64,000 nucleotides of DNA from Bradyrhizobium sp. (GTDB lineage Bacteria > Pseudomonadota > Alphaproteobacteria > Rhizobiales > Xanthobacteraceae): NCBI RefSeq assembly GCF_027451485.1, contig NZ_DAIDJE010000078.1:1-64000 (forward strand), written 5' to 3'. Below, one piece after another: positions 19,372-29,215 of the stretch. The translations under genes and the position numbers were made by a program. Position 1 is the first letter of the stretch, and each line of letters opens with the position of its first letter. The notes under the pieces are model-generated. The model was not told the origin of the DNA and searched no databases. It was given only the letters and a program-made list of their open reading frames with translations.

Positions 19372-19797
19372 GTGTACGAGTGGATCAAGGCGCTGCATGT
19401 GATCGCGGTCATCGCCTGGATGGCCGGTATGCTCTATCTGCCACGGTTGTTCGTCTATCACTGCGAGGCCGAGGCGGGCTCGAAGCAGTCCGAGACCTTC
19501 AAGGTGATGGAACGGCGTTTGCTCAAGGCGATCATCAATCCGGCGATGATCGTGACCTGGCTCGCGGGGCTTTACCTCGCATGGTCCGGGCGCTGGCTTT
19601 TCACCAGCTGGTGGATTTACGGAAAACTTTTCCTGGTGCTGGTGCTCTCGGGTGTCCACGGACTATTTGTTCGCTGGGTGAAGGATTTCGCGGCGGACCG
19701 GAATCGTCACCAGCAGAAATTCTATCGGTTAATCAATGAGGTGCCGACCCTCCTGATGATCGGGATCGTCATTCTGGTGGTCGTCAAGCCATTTTGA
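19372..19797 (+). CDS. hemJ: Protoporphyrinogen oxidase HemJ
   Basis: A 141-aa, four-helix inner-membrane protein that oxidises protoporphyrinogen IX in haem synthesis in bacteria lacking HemG and HemY. The start GTG at 19372 has GGGAGAG 4-5 nt upstream and gives MYEWIKALHVIAVIAW, the usual beginning. A GTG at 19360 is possible. The conserved histidine in KALHVIA, the RLFVYHCEA segment and the lysine in RLLKAIINP match the family. It is the first plus-strand gene beyond the candidate oriC and lies ahead of rho. Confidence 0.95.
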   Translation: MYEWIKALHVIAVIAWMAGMLYLPRLFVYHCEAEAGSKQSETFKVMERRLLKAIINPAMIVTWLAGLYLAWSGRWLFTSWWIYGKLFLVLVLSGVHGLFVRWVKDFAADRNRHQQKFYRLINEVPTLLMIGIVILVVVKPF

Positions 19798-20046
19798 GCG
19801 CCCTCCCCGCAGCTACGCGCCGTCTTGCGGAAGGTCGTCCAATTTTCTATATTGATGGCATTCCCACCCTACGCAGGCGGATGTGATTGCGTTCCGGTTT
19901 CCTTGTGGACCGGCCGCTGCATCAGGTTTGAGGCCCTCCGGGCTCTTGCCTTGCTCAGACCTGCGGACCTTCCTGACTTCAGGCTCCGCGCTCCCAAGAA
20001 GCCACCTCGCAACCTCCCTTCTTCAGCACTCCACAGGACCATCCCA
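19798..20046 (+). promoter_or_regulatory. Structured, C-rich leader of rho (possible autoregulatory site)
   Basis: The 249 nt before rho hold a hairpin, CAGGTTTGAG (19923-19932) pairing with CTCAGACCTG (19954-19963) with one G-U pair. Inside its loop is a smaller GCCC-tcc-GGGC hairpin. Next comes an unstructured C-rich, G-poor stretch: in 19991-20046 I count 27 C and 6 G in 56 nt, the composition of a rut (Rho-loading) site. In E. coli, rho is autoregulated by termination in its own leader. The same logic is inferred here. Confidence 0.5.
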
Positions 20047-21312
20047 ATGCGGGAAATCAAACTCCAAGACCTCAAAGCCCAGACGCCGGCGGAACTCGTC
20101 GCCTTTGCGGAGGAGAAAGGGGTCGAAAACGCCAGCACGATGCGCAAGCAGGAGCTGATGTTTGCCATTCTCAAGCAGCTCGCGATCCAGGAAATCGATA
20201 TTATCGGCGAAGGCGTCGTTGAGGTTCTCTCCGACGGCTTCGGCTTCCTGCGCTCGCCGGATGCCAACTACCTGCCCGGCCCGGACGATATCTATGTGTC
20301 GCCATCGCAGATTCGCCGCTTCGGCCTTCGCACTGGCGATACCATCGAAGGCCACATTCGCAGTCCCAAGGAAGGCGAACGCTATTTCGCGCTGCTCAAA
20401 GTCAACACGCTGAATTTCGAGGATCCGGAAAAGTCCAAGCACAAGGTCAATTTCGACAACCTGACACCGCTGTTTCCGGACGAGCGCTTCCGCCTCGAAC
20501 TCGAGGACCCGACCCGGAAAGACCTTTCGGCACGGGTGATCGATATCGTTGCCCCCATCGGCAAAGGCCAGCGTGCGCTGATCGTCGCGCCGCCGCGCAC
20601 CGGCAAGACCGTGCTGATGCAGAACATCGCACACTCGATTACGGCCAATCATCCCGAATGCTACCTGATCGTGCTTCTGATCGATGAGCGTCCGGAAGAA
20701 GTCACGGACATGCAGCGTTCAGTGAAGGGGGAGGTTGTCTCTTCGACCTTCGATGAACCGGCCGTGCGTCACGTTCAGGTCGCTGAGATGGTGATCGAAA
20801 AAGCCAAGCGCCTGGTCGAACATGGCCGCGATGTGGTGATCCTGCTCGATTCGATCACACGGCTCGGGCGCGCCTACAACACTGTGGTGCCTTCATCCGG
20901 CAAGGTGCTGACCGGCGGCGTCGATGCCAACGCGCTGCAGCGGCCAAAACGATTCTTCGGCGCGGCGCGCAATATCGAGGAGGGTGGTTCGCTGACGATC
21001 ATCGCGACGGCGCTGGTCGATACCGGAAGCCGCATGGACGAAGTGATCTTCGAAGAATTCAAGGGCACCGGTAACTCCGAACTGATTCTCGACCGCAAGG
21101 TATCGGACAAACGCACCTTCCCGGCGATCGACATTTCTCGGTCCGGCACCCGGAAGGAAGAGCTGATCACCGACCCGCAGGTGTTGAAGAAGATGTACGT
21201 GCTGCGGCGGATCCTCAATCCGATGGGCACGATGGACGCCATCGACTTCCTGCTCGACAAGCTCCGCAACACCAAGAACAATGCGGAATTCTTCGAGTCG
21301 ATGAATACCTGA
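20047..21312 (+). CDS. rho: Transcription termination factor Rho
   Basis: A 421-aa hexameric RNA helicase. The start at ATG 20047 gives [10 protein letters not shown], the usual N-terminus. The open frame upstream to 19825 is leader. In order: N-terminal helical domain (1-48), cold-shock RNA-binding domain ([22 protein letters not shown], 64-86), Walker A APPRTGKT (181-188), the [11 protein letters not shown]alker-B region, the Q-loop/R-loop [11 protein letters not shown], and the C-terminus. Length is normal. It is followed by an intrinsic terminator. Confidence 0.99.
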   Translation: MREIKLQDLKAQTPAELVAFAEEKGVENASTMRKQELMFAILKQLAIQEIDIIGEGVVEVLSDGFGFLRSPDANYLPGPDDIYVSPSQIRRFGLRTGDTIEGHIRSPKEGERYFALLKVNTLNFEDPEKSKHKVNFDNLTPLFPDERFRLELEDPTRKDLSARVIDIVAPIGKGQRALIVAPPRTGKTVLMQNIAHSITANHPECYLIVLLIDERPEEVTDMQRSVKGEVVSSTFDEPAVRHVQVAEMVIEKAKRLVEHGRDVVILLDSITRLGRAYNTVVPSSGKVLTGGVDANALQRPKRFFGAARNIEEGGSLTIIATALVDTGSRMDEVIFEEFKGTGNSELILDRKVSDKRTFPAIDISRSGTRKEELITDPQVLKKMYVLRRILNPMGTMDAIDFLLDKLRNTKNNAEFFESMNT

Positions 21313-21337
21313 CGGGACTGGGCCATTGGCCGAGCAG

Positions 21338-21370
21338 GGCGTCTTCGTGCAAGCGGAGGCGCCTTTTTCT
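21338..21370 (+). terminator. Intrinsic terminator after rho
   Basis: GGCGTCTTCG (21338-21347) pairs with CGGAGGCGCC (21354-21363) with two G-U pairs around a 6-nt loop, followed by TTTTTCT. It lies 25 bp after the rho stop, so hemJ-rho probably form a unit separate from mnmE. Confidence 0.75.
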
Positions 21371-21526
21371 TAGGCCGGTGCTTGGAGAGCCAAGGCCAAT
21401 GCAATCCGCCGATTTTGCTGCGTCACGGCCGCAGCAGGGGCTGCAGCATTTTGCGAATCTGACGGGCAGCCGGATCAGGCAGCTCTAATTTCATTGCATT
21501 TGCAAAGGCTCGCGACCAAATAGGGC

Positions 21527-22888
21527 GTGCACCCACGCGAGCAGACCATCTTTGCGTTGTCGTCCGGCCGGCCTCCGGCTGCGATCGCGGTGGTGCGCGT
21601 GTCCGGGCCGCAAGCGAGAATGGCGGTCGAGACATTCGCGGGCAGGGTGCTTGAGCCACGCATCGCTACGCGCGTTCTGCTGCGCGATGGCGAGGGGCCC
21701 GCAATCGACGACGCGATCGTGCTGTGGTTCCCTGGGCCCGCGAGCGCGACCGGGGAGGACGTCGCCGAGTTTCAGGTTCATGGCGGACGCGCCGTGCTGG
21801 CCGCGCTTTTTGCGGCGCTCTCAAGGCTTGAAAACACGCGCGCCGCGGAGCCCGGCGAGTTCACGCGCCGTGCCTTCGAGAATGGCAAGATCGATCTCAC
21901 GGAAGCCGAAGCGCTGGACGATTTGATTCATGCCGATACCGACCGGCAGCGGCGCCAGGCTTTGCGCCAGCTTCAGGGTTTGCTCGGCGACCGGGCGCGT
22001 GATTGGCGCGCGCGGGTCATCCAAGCATTGGCCCTGATTGAGGCCGGCATCGATTTCTCCGACGAAGGTGATGTGCCGGCCGAATTGATCGCGCCGGCGT
22101 TGGCGACGGTTGAGTCCTTGGTTGCGGAGATCGCGGACGCGCTTGCCGGGCAGGGGCGCAGTGAGCGCCTGCGCGACGGCGTGATCGTTGCGATTGCAGG
22201 ACCACCGAATGTCGGCAAATCGACATTGATCAATGTGTTGGCGCGGCGCGAGGTGGCGATCGTCTCGCCATACGCCGGCACCACCCGTGACCTCATCGAA
22301 GTTCAACTCGATCTCGACGGTTATCCGGTGACGGTGATCGACACTGCCGGCATTCGCGATACCGACGATCCCATTGAACAAGAGGGGGTGCGCCGCGCGC
22401 GATCACGGGCCGCGGAAGCTGATCTCGTCTTGTGGATGACGGATGCCGACCGCGGGCAAAGCGAAGAGAAACTGAAGACGATGGCGGCGACGTTGTGGAC
22501 GATCCGCAACAAGATCGATCTCGGCTCGGTCAATGAACGGGCAGAGGCCGCGCGCGGAGATCGACCAGGGCAGGGGGCCGGGACAACGTTCAAAATTTCC
22601 GCGCGCGAAGGCATCGGGATTTCGACGTTGGTTGCGGCGCTCGCAGCGTTTGCCCGGGATTATTTCGGGTCCGGTGAAGATGGCCTGATCGGCCGCGAGC
22701 GGCAGCGGAACTTGTTGCGGGAAACGGTTGCCGCGTTGGAGCGATGCCTGAGGGTCGCCGGGGCGGGCGACGAGCTGGCAGCTGAGGAGCTGCGGATGGC
22801 GTCCCAATCGCTCGGCCGGCTACTTGGCCGGGTCGACGTCGAGGACGTCCTGGATAAGATCTTCCGAGAATTCTGCATCGGGAAATAG
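21527..22888 (+). CDS. mnmE: tRNA uridine-5-carboxymethylaminomethyl modification GTPase MnmE
   Basis: A 453-aa GTPase that works with MnmG to modify U34 in tRNAs. The N-terminal folate-binding domain ([21 protein letters not shown], 7-27) leads to a helical domain with an inserted G domain. G1 is GPPNVGKST (225-233), the TTRD loop is AGTTRD, and G3 is [16 protein letters not shown]. It ends in the invariant CIGK. Starts at a GTG (21527) with only a weak ribosome site. Forms a heterocomplex with MnmG, encoded just downstream. Confidence 0.98.
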   Translation: MHPREQTIFALSSGRPPAAIAVVRVSGPQARMAVETFAGRVLEPRIATRVLLRDGEGPAIDDAIVLWFPGPASATGEDVAEFQVHGGRAVLAALFAALSRLENTRAAEPGEFTRRAFENGKIDLTEAEALDDLIHADTDRQRRQALRQLQGLLGDRARDWRARVIQALALIEAGIDFSDEGDVPAELIAPALATVESLVAEIADALAGQGRSERLRDGVIVAIAGPPNVGKSTLINVLARREVAIVSPYAGTTRDLIEVQLDLDGYPVTVIDTAGIRDTDDPIEQEGVRRARSRAAEADLVLWMTDADRGQSEEKLKTMAATLWTIRNKIDLGSVNERAEAARGDRPGQGAGTTFKISAREGIGISTLVAALAAFARDYFGSGEDGLIGRERQRNLLRETVAALERCLRVAGAGDELAAEELRMASQSLGRLLGRVDVEDVLDKIFREFCIGK

Positions 22889-22924
22889 TGAACGAATATT
22901 CATTTATCTTTTGAAGGTCATCTC

Positions 22925-22940
22925 TGTTTCACGTGAAACA
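22925..22940. other. parS: parS centromere site 1
   Basis: TGTTTCACGTGAAACA, a perfect 16-bp parS palindrome, in the mnmE-mnmG gap. It is bound by ParB (26670-27548), which loads here and spreads or clamps DNA for ParA-driven origin segregation. Confidence 0.95.
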
Positions 22941-23013
22941 GGGCGCGCACCCCTTAGCCTTTGGTCCGCTTTGTCACTTCCGGGTTTGACATCGGCGGTA
23001 TAGAAGACGCCGC

Positions 23014-24906
23014 ATGACTTCCCGATCTGAATCCTTTGACGTCATCGTTATCGGTGGCGGCCATGCCGGCTGCGAGGCCGCCAGTGCTGCCGCGCGGATG
23101 GGTGCGCGAACAGCTCTGGTCACACACCGCTTTTCGACCATCGGTGCGATGTCCTGCAACCCGGCCATCGGTGGCCTCGGTAAGGGTCACCTCGTCCGCG
23201 AGGTCGACGCACTTGACGGCCTGATGGGCCGCGTGGCCGATGCGGGCGGAATCCAGTTTCGTGTCTTGAATCGTCGTAAGGGCCCCGCCGTCCGGGGACC
23301 CCGCGCACAAGCCGACCGCAAGCTTTATGCGGCCGCGATGCAGGCGGCAATCCGCGACACCGCTAAGCTGATGGTGATCGAAGGTGAGGCCAACGAGCTT
23401 CTTGTTTCGGCGGGCCGCCTCCGCGGTATCGAACTCGCCGATGGCCGCGAACTCACGGCGGCTGCTGTCGTCGTTACGACCGGGACTTTTCTGCGCGGTC
23501 TTATCCACCTTGGCGAGAAGAACTGGCCCGCTGGCCGAGTCGGCGAAGCGCCAGCGCTGGGGCTCTCGGCCTCATTTGAGCGGATCGGCTTCACCCTTGG
23601 GCGGCTGAAGACCGGGACGCCGCCGCGGCTCGACGGGACGACGATCGATTGGGCGGCGGTCGAGATGCAGCCGGGGGATGATCCGCCCGAGCCGTTTTCG
23701 GTCTTGACCGACCGGATCACGACCCCGCAGATCCAGTGCGGCATCACCCGGACCACGCCAACGACCCACGAGTTGATTCGGGCCAACGTGCAACGCTCTC
23801 CGATGTATTCGGGGCAGATCAAAAGCACCGGTCCTCGCTATTGTCCTTCGATTGAGGACAAGATCGTCCGCTTCGGCGATCGAGACGGCCACCAGATCTT
23901 CCTTGAACCCGAGGGTCTCGACGACTCCACGGTCTATCCCAACGGCATTTCGACCTCGCTGCCGGAGGACGTCCAGCTCGCCATTCTGGCCTCGATCCCG
24001 GGGCTGGAGCGCGTTCGGATGGTCCGCCCGGGCTATGCGATCGAATACGATCACGTTGATCCACGTGAACTGGAGCCGACGCTTCAGGCCAAGCGACTTG
24101 CGGGACTGTTTCTGGCCGGTCAGATAAACGGCACCACAGGCTACGAAGAGGCGGCGGCCCAGGGACTGGTTGCGGGGCTGAACGCCGCGCTCGCGGCCGG
24201 CGGTTCTCAGCCCATCGTGTTCGATCGCGCCGATGGCTATCTTGGCGTCATGATCGATGATCTGGTGACCCGCGGGATTACGGAGCCCTACCGGATGTTC
24301 ACATCCCGTGCCGAGTATCGTTTGACCCTGCGGGCCGACAATGCCGACAGGCGGTTGACCGATAAAGGCATTGCGCTCGGATGCGTCGGATCGGCGAGGT
24401 CCGAACGGCACCGGACCAAGATGGCGGCGCTGAACGCCGCGAAGGCGAGGGCGCAATCACTCACCCTGACGCCGAACGAAGCCGCTCGATATGGGCTGTC
24501 ACTCAATAAAGACGGTCAGCGCCGGTCGGCTTTCGAACTGCTCGCTTATCCAGAAGTCGGTTGGGCGCAGGTGCGCGCCATCTGGCCGGAGCTGGCGTCC
24601 GTTGATCCCACGATCTCAGACCATCTCGAGATCGACGCCAAGTACGACGTCTATCTCACGCGCCAAGCCGCGGATGTCGAGGCCTTTCGTCGTGACGAGG
24701 GTCTGCTCCTGAACGGCGTCGATTTCGATCAGGTGCCGGGTCTATCCAACGAGGCTCGTGCCAAGCTCAGGGCGTCGCAACCGCGCACCGTCGGGCAGGC
24801 GGGCCGGCTTGATGGCGTGACGCCCGCCGCGCTGGGAATCCTGACCGCCTATCTCCGGCGAGAGGCCCGGCAGAAAACGGCGAGAAACTCGGCCGCGAGC
24901 GCGTAA
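23014..24906 (+). CDS. mnmG: tRNA uridine-5-carboxymethylaminomethyl modification enzyme MnmG
   Basis: A 630-aa FAD enzyme (GidA), partner of MnmE. The dinucleotide fold [21 protein letters not shown] (about 9-29), [24 protein letters not shown], and [13 protein letters not shown] are family hallmarks. The C-terminal helical domain ends near [13 protein letters not shown]. Full length. The short region upstream carries one parS site and that downstream another. Confidence 0.99.
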   Translation: MTSRSESFDVIVIGGGHAGCEAASAAARMGARTALVTHRFSTIGAMSCNPAIGGLGKGHLVREVDALDGLMGRVADAGGIQFRVLNRRKGPAVRGPRAQADRKLYAAAMQAAIRDTAKLMVIEGEANELLVSAGRLRGIELADGRELTAAAVVVTTGTFLRGLIHLGEKNWPAGRVGEAPALGLSASFERIGFTLGRLKTGTPPRLDGTTIDWAAVEMQPGDDPPEPFSVLTDRITTPQIQCGITRTTPTTHELIRANVQRSPMYSGQIKSTGPRYCPSIEDKIVRFGDRDGHQIFLEPEGLDDSTVYPNGISTSLPEDVQLAILASIPGLERVRMVRPGYAIEYDHVDPRELEPTLQAKRLAGLFLAGQINGTTGYEEAAAQGLVAGLNAALAAGGSQPIVFDRADGYLGVMIDDLVTRGITEPYRMFTSRAEYRLTLRADNADRRLTDKGIALGCVGSARSERHRTKMAALNAAKARAQSLTLTPNEAARYGLSLNKDGQRRSAFELLAYPEVGWAQVRAIWPELASVDPTISDHLEIDAKYDVYLTRQAADVEAFRRDEGLLLNGVDFDQVPGLSNEARAKLRASQPRTVGQAGRLDGVTPAALGILTAYLRREARQKTARNSAASA

Positions 24907-24916
24907 GTCGGGGTAG

Positions 24917-24932
24917 TGTTTCACGTGAAACA
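24917..24932. other. parS: parS centromere site 2
   Basis: Perfect TGTTTCACGTGAAACA in the 38-bp gap between mnmG and rsmG. Lies only 107 bp before site 3. Confidence 0.95.
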
Positions 24933-24944
24933 AGACGATTCGCC

Positions 24945-25664
24945 ATGGGCAGCGCCAATACATATTCCAGCCGTTCAACTGAAAGCCCGCTCGAGCAGCG
25001 CCTTGCTGCCGACCGCGCACGAGCGTTGGTGCTGACGCCTGTTTCACGTGAAACAGAGGCGCGGTTGGACCGCTATATCAGCCTCCTCCAAACCTGGCAG
25101 GCGAAAACCAATCTCGTCTCGCCCACAACGCTAGGGACGCTGTGGAGCCGGCACGTGTCTGATTCGTTGCAGCTCCTAGCATTCGCTCCCGTCGCCAAGG
25201 TTTGGGTCGACTTTGGCAGCGGCGGCGGCTTTCCTGGCCTCGTGCTCGCCTGCGCCCTCGCCGACAAGCCCGGTGCAGTGGTTCACCTGATCGAGCGTAA
25301 CGGCAAGAAAGCCAGCTTTTTGCGCGAAGCCGCGCGGGTGACTGGCGCAGCCGCGGTCATCCACCTTGGGGATGTCAAGGATACTGTGGATAGGCTCACC
25401 GGTCCGATCGATTGCGTCACCGCGCGCGCGGTTGCTCCGCTACATCAATTGCTGGGCCTTGCAGAACCCTTGATCAAAAAGGGTGCGAAAGCCCTGTTCT
25501 TGAAGGGCCAAGATATAGAAGCAGAATTGACCGAAGCCACCAAATATTGGAAAATTGAACCTCGTCTCCATTCCAGCCTAACCGGCGGACAAGGCTGGAT
25601 CGTCGAACTCGATCGGATCGAGCGCCGCAACCTGTCCCACAGCGACGATGGCATCCCGCGATGA
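24945..25664 (+). CDS. rsmG: 16S rRNA (guanine-527-N7) methyltransferase RsmG
   Basis: A 239-aa SAM-dependent methyltransferase (GidB) acting on G527 of 16S rRNA. Loss of RsmG gives low-level streptomycin resistance in several bacteria. The SAM site VDFGSGGGFPGLVLA (about 88-102), HLIERNGKKASFLREAARV and VTARAVAPL are diagnostic. Residues 33-38 (VSRETE) are encoded by the third parS site, so DNA and protein functions share this sequence. The stop overlaps parA (ATGA). Confidence 0.97.
   Translation: MGSANTYSSRSTESPLEQRLAADRARALVLTPVSRETEARLDRYISLLQTWQAKTNLVSPTTLGTLWSRHVSDSLQLLAFAPVAKVWVDFGSGGGFPGLVLACALADKPGAVVHLIERNGKKASFLREAARVTGAAAVIHLGDVKDTVDRLTGPIDCVTARAVAPLHQLLGLAEPLIKKGAKALFLKGQDIEAELTEATKYWKIEPRLHSSLTGGQGWIVELDRIERRNLSHSDDGIPR
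25040..25055. other. parS: parS centromere site 3, inside the rsmG reading frame
   Basis: Perfect TGTTTCACGTGAAACA read in frame as part of PVSRETE of RsmG. A coding parS at this place is known in other alphaproteobacterial gidB genes (from memory). Confidence 0.95.
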
Positions 25665-26512
25665 ACGAAATAGATCAGGAATTTGAAGAAGATAGCTCGG
25701 AACTCCGACCTGGTCATCCGCGCATCCTGTCGCTGGCCAATCAGAAAGGCGGCGTCGGCAAGACCACCACCGCAATCAATCTGGGAACGGCGCTCGCAGC
25801 AATCGGCGAGCGGGTGCTGATCGTCGATCTCGATCCGCAGGGGAATGCTTCGACCGGGCTCGGAATCGACCGCCGCAATCGCAGTTGCTCGACCTATGAC
25901 GTCCTGGTCGGTGAAGCCGCCTTGCGCGAATCGGTGGTGCCGACTGCGGTGCCGCGCCTGCACATCGCGCCGTCGACCATGGATCTGTCGGGCCTCGAGC
26001 TTGAGCTCGGCCATACCCAAGGCCGGGCGTTTCGGCTGCGCGATGCGATCTCAGCCCTCAATCACAACGTGTTACCGGACGCGGACTACACCTACGTACT
26101 GATCGACTGCCCACCATCGCTCAACCTTCTCACCGTCAACGCGATGGCCGCTTCGGATGCGATCCTGGTGCCGCTCCAGTGCGAGTTCTTCGCGCTCGAA
26201 GGTTTGTCGCAACTGCTGCAAACCGTCGAGCAGGTGCGTTCGACGCTCAATCCGAATCTTTCGATCCATGGCATCGTGCTGACGATGTTCGACTCGCGCA
26301 ACAACCTGTCGAACCAGGTCGTTGCCGATGTCCGGCAGTTCATGGGCAGCAAGGTCTACAACACCATGATCCCGCGCAACGTGCGCATCTCCGAGGCGCC
26401 GTCCTACGGCAAGCCGGTGCTGGTTTACGACCTCAAATGCGTCGGCAGCGACGCATACCTGAAGCTCGCAACAGAGGTCATTCAGCGTGAGCGCGAGCTG
26501 CGCACGCATTGA
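25661..26512 (+). CDS. parA: Chromosome-partitioning ATPase ParA
   Basis: A 283-aa ParA/MinD-type ATPase. The deviant Walker A is KGGVGKTTT (29-37) with the signature lysine, the switch is DLDPQGNASTGLGI, and Walker B is YVLIDCPPSLNLL. It binds nonspecific DNA in the ATP state and moves ParB-parS complexes, and hence replication origins. Its start overlaps rsmG (ATGA), and parB follows 157 bp later. Confidence 0.98.
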   Translation: MNEIDQEFEEDSSELRPGHPRILSLANQKGGVGKTTTAINLGTALAAIGERVLIVDLDPQGNASTGLGIDRRNRSCSTYDVLVGEAALRESVVPTAVPRLHIAPSTMDLSGLELELGHTQGRAFRLRDAISALNHNVLPDADYTYVLIDCPPSLNLLTVNAMAASDAILVPLQCEFFALEGLSQLLQTVEQVRSTLNPNLSIHGIVLTMFDSRNNLSNQVVADVRQFMGSKVYNTMIPRNVRISEAPSYGKPVLVYDLKCVGSDAYLKLATEVIQRERELRTH

Positions 26513-26669
26513 GCCGGGCATCCCGTCGTTCCGGATGATGCGCGCCGACGATCAGTCCGAAGTACCGGGCTGATGAGCCGAGGGTGGGGTTGGAGTTTTC
26601 GGGTCGGCAGGTCCTGCGCCCGATGTGATGGCAATGGGAGTGGTTGAGTTGAATCCAAGGGAGCTGGCG

Positions 26670-27548
26670 ATGGCGGACGAAGCTCGTTCGCGACTGGGGC
26701 GCGGTCTTGCAAGCCTGATCGGGGATGTGGGCGGAGAAGCCGGACATGTCGAGCGGCCTCGTGCGCAGCGCAAGGTGCCGATTGAATTCCTCAAACCCAA
26801 TCCGCGCAATCCGCGCCGCGAATTTCCCGATGGCGAGCTGAAGGAACTTGCCGACTCGATCAAACAGCACGGCGTGATTCAGCCGATCGTGGTCCGGCCG
26901 GTGCGCGGCGCACAGGATCGCTTCGAGATCATCGCCGGCGAGCGCCGCTGGCGCGCCTCGCAGGCTGCAGGTCTGCATGAAGTTCCGATCGTGCCTGTCG
27001 ACGTCAGCGATTCGGACGCGCTCGAGATCGCAATCGTCGAGAACGTGCAGCGCGAAGATCTGAATGCGATGGAGGAGGCGCAGGGCTATCATGCGCTCGC
27101 CAACGAATTCAAGCGCAGCCAGGAAGACATCGCGAAAATCGTCGGCAAGAGCCGCAGCCACATCGCCAACATGATGCGGCTGACAAAACTGCCGGCCGAG
27201 GTCCAGGCTTATATCGCGCTGGGTCAGCTCTCAGCCGGCCATGCCCGTGCGCTTATCGGCGTGCCGGATCCGATCGCCGCGGCCAAGCGCATCGTCGAAG
27301 AAGGCCTCAATGTGCGCCAAGCCGAGGCGCTGGCGCATACCGAAGGTGTGCCGGAGCGCAAGCCGCAAAAGGCGAGGGGCACCAAGACCAAGGACCCCAA
27401 CACGGTCTCGTTGGAAAAAACCGTCAGTGACGCGCTTGGCCTGTCCGTCAGCATTGATCATCACGATGCCGGCGGCATCGTTCACATTCGCTACCGCGAC
27501 CTCGACCAGCTCGACGAGGTCGTCAAGCGGTTGAGTTCGAAACCGTAA
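26670..27548 (+). CDS. parB: Chromosome-partitioning protein ParB
   Basis: A 292-aa CTP-dependent DNA clamp. The start ATG at 26670 has AGGGAG about 7 nt upstream and gives MADEARSRLGRGLASLIGD, the ParA-contact motif. Next come the CTPase/N-domain motifs PNPRNPRREF and GERRWRAS, the helix-turn-helix that reads parS (SQEDIAKIVGKSRSHIANMMRL), and the C-terminal dimer domain. Codons upstream to 26625 are open but lack a ribosome site. Converges on holA (6 bp gap). Confidence 0.98.
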   Translation: MADEARSRLGRGLASLIGDVGGEAGHVERPRAQRKVPIEFLKPNPRNPRREFPDGELKELADSIKQHGVIQPIVVRPVRGAQDRFEIIAGERRWRASQAAGLHEVPIVPVDVSDSDALEIAIVENVQREDLNAMEEAQGYHALANEFKRSQEDIAKIVGKSRSHIANMMRLTKLPAEVQAYIALGQLSAGHARALIGVPDPIAAAKRIVEEGLNVRQAEALAHTEGVPERKPQKARGTKTKDPNTVSLEKTVSDALGLSVSIDHHDAGGIVHIRYRDLDQLDEVVKRLSSKP

Positions 27549-27554
27549 GCGGAA

Positions 27555-28583
27555 TCACCCGCGTCGCCTTGCGTTGACCGCAATCGAAAGCAGCGCGCGC
27601 TGCGCGATCACGGCGGCCAGCGCCGCCTGCTTCCGCATTTCGAGTGCTGCGGCAGCCAGTTGATCGATGATGGCCGTCAGCCGCGGCACATCAAAATTGC
27701 GCAGCGCAGTCTCGACGTTGGCCTTCCGTGAAAAATGCAGCCGCGGGAATCCGCCGTCGAGCACAGACGAAACTGGCGCGCCTTCCGCGATCGCAATCGC
27801 CGACTTGTGCAGCCATGCCGCCTGGCGCTGGGCGGCGGAGATGATCACACCGGGATAGGTGCCGGCGACCATGGCCTTGGCGAATTCAGTCTCGACAGCG
27901 GCAGCATTTCCGGCAAAGGCGCCATCGACAATCGGGTCGATTTTCAGCTCGGAAGCATCGGCAACGACCGCCATCACGTCATCAAGTGTCACCTCACCCT
28001 TGCCATGCGCGTATAGCGCGAGCTTGCGCAGTTCGTTGCGCGAGGCCTGACGGTCGCCGCCGAGCAAACCCATCAGCATTGCACGGGCGTCGGAAGCGAG
28101 GCGCAGGTTCGAGAGTTTCAGCTCATCGTCGATCAATTTCGCCAGGTCGCGCTCGGTGTCGGCATAGCAGGCGATGGCGACCGCCGTTTTGGCGCGCTCG
28201 CAGGCTTTGCGTAGCGGCGATTCGGGACGCAATTCGCCGGCTTCGATCACGATGCGGCAATCTTTCAACGGCGTTTCCGCCAGCGCGTCGATGCCGCTGG
28301 CAAAACTCCGCGAGCCGGCCCTGACACGGATGGCGCGGCGTCCACCGAACAACGGAATCGTCAGGGCTTCATCGACCAGCCGCGACGGCTCGGCTGAAAG
28401 CTCGTCGCCGTCGAGTCTCACCAGCGAGAAGGGATCAGCGGGGTCGTCGACCGCCGATGCCAGCAAGCCCTCGGCGCGCTCGCGCACAAGACCGGCGTCT
28501 GGACCGTAGAGCAGGACGATGGGACGTGCCGGGTCCGGCCGGGCCAGGTAGGCATCGACTTCTTTTCCGCGGAGCGCGACCAT
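27555..28583 (-). CDS. holA: DNA polymerase III delta subunit
   Basis: A 342-aa clamp-loader subunit. The N-terminal PIVLLYGPDAGLVRERAEGLL and the pattern LVRLDGDEL, then helical regions with GGDRQASRNELRKLALYA, match HolA. It opens the beta sliding clamp within the tau-gamma complex. It lies downstream of lptE on the minus strand, an arrangement also seen in E. coli (leuS-lptE-holA). Confidence 0.95.
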   Translation of the reverse strand: MVALRGKEVDAYLARPDPARPIVLLYGPDAGLVRERAEGLLASAVDDPADPFSLVRLDGDELSAEPSRLVDEALTIPLFGGRRAIRVRAGSRSFASGIDALAETPLKDCRIVIEAGELRPESPLRKACERAKTAVAIACYADTERDLAKLIDDELKLSNLRLASDARAMLMGLLGGDRQASRNELRKLALYAHGKGEVTLDDVMAVVADASELKIDPIVDGAFAGNAAAVETEFAKAMVAGTYPGVIISAAQRQAAWLHKSAIAIAEGAPVSSVLDGGFPRLHFSRKANVETALRNFDVPRLTAIIDQLAAAALEMRKQAALAAVIAQRALLSIAVNARRRG

Positions 28584-28625
28584 GGTGAGACTAACAGCTG
28601 GGATATCAGAATAGGTGAACCCGGA

Positions 28626-28656
28626 TTGAGGCGAGCCAAGACGGCTCTCGCCTCAA
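28626..28656 (-). other. Hairpin between lptE and holA
   Basis: TTGAGGCGAG (28626-28635) and CTCGCCTCAA (28647-28656) form a perfect 10-bp stem with a GCC/GGC inner pair. No T tract follows on the minus strand, so it may pause or protect RNA rather than terminate it. Confidence 0.45.
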
Positions 28657-28669
28657 AAGCTACGATCTC

Positions 28670-29215
28670 TCAGGTGCCTGCGAAGAAAAAGGAGGCGAGT
28701 CTCGTCTTGATGCGTTCGGCGATTTCCTGAGAGGCGCGATCCTCGGCGTCGTGAAGGGCGCGGGCACGGGCAAACCGCTGATAACTGCCAGGGATGTCGT
28801 AGGAGACGCGCGAGAAGGTGGTTCCGGTCATCACCGATTTGTTGGTGGCGATGTCGATAAGGTTGAATTGGGCGTTGATGCCGTAAGTCTCACTGGTCGG
28901 CAGTCCCGTGTTCGGGTCGGTCATCAGCGTCGAGTCGGAGGTCTGGAGCCTGATGTCCAACCGATGGGTTGGGCTCGTTCCGGTGGCGTTGCCGTACAGC
29001 TTGAATGCCAGAGCATTGCGGACCTCGACCCCAAGTCGGGCTATCCGCGATGAATTAGGAACGTTCAGCGGCGGGAGATCGACCCCCATCAGCTTTTCGC
29101 GCAGAGCTGGCGTCCCATCCGCATGCTCGGCATACATCGGCTGAAAGCAGCCCGCCGTCAGCGCCGCCAATAAAGCCACGACGAGGAGCCGAGCGGCAAT
29201 CCTAGCCAACGACAT
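28670..29215 (-). CDS. lptE: LPS-assembly lipoprotein LptE
   Basis: A 181-aa lipoprotein. The signal peptide ends in the lipobox LTAGC with the lipidated cysteine at 23. The body ([22 protein letters not shown], then [17 protein letters not shown] strands and a C-terminal helix [14 protein letters not shown]) fits LptE, the plug of the LptD outer-membrane translocon. The gene order leuS-lptE-holA is strong support. LptE sequences diverge widely, so the call relies on context plus fold pattern. Overlaps the leuS stop by 14 bp. Confidence 0.88.
   Translation of the reverse strand: MSLARIAARLLVVALLAALTAGCFQPMYAEHADGTPALREKLMGVDLPPLNVPNSSRIARLGVEVRNALAFKLYGNATGTSPTHRLDIRLQTSDSTLMTDPNTGLPTSETYGINAQFNLIDIATNKSVMTGTTFSRVSYDIPGSYQRFARARALHDAEDRASQEIAERIKTRLASFFFAGT

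Noticed and set aside
24057..24072. parS-like CACGTG in mnmG
   Set aside because: Five mismatches from the 16-bp consensus, while true sites in the window are perfect.
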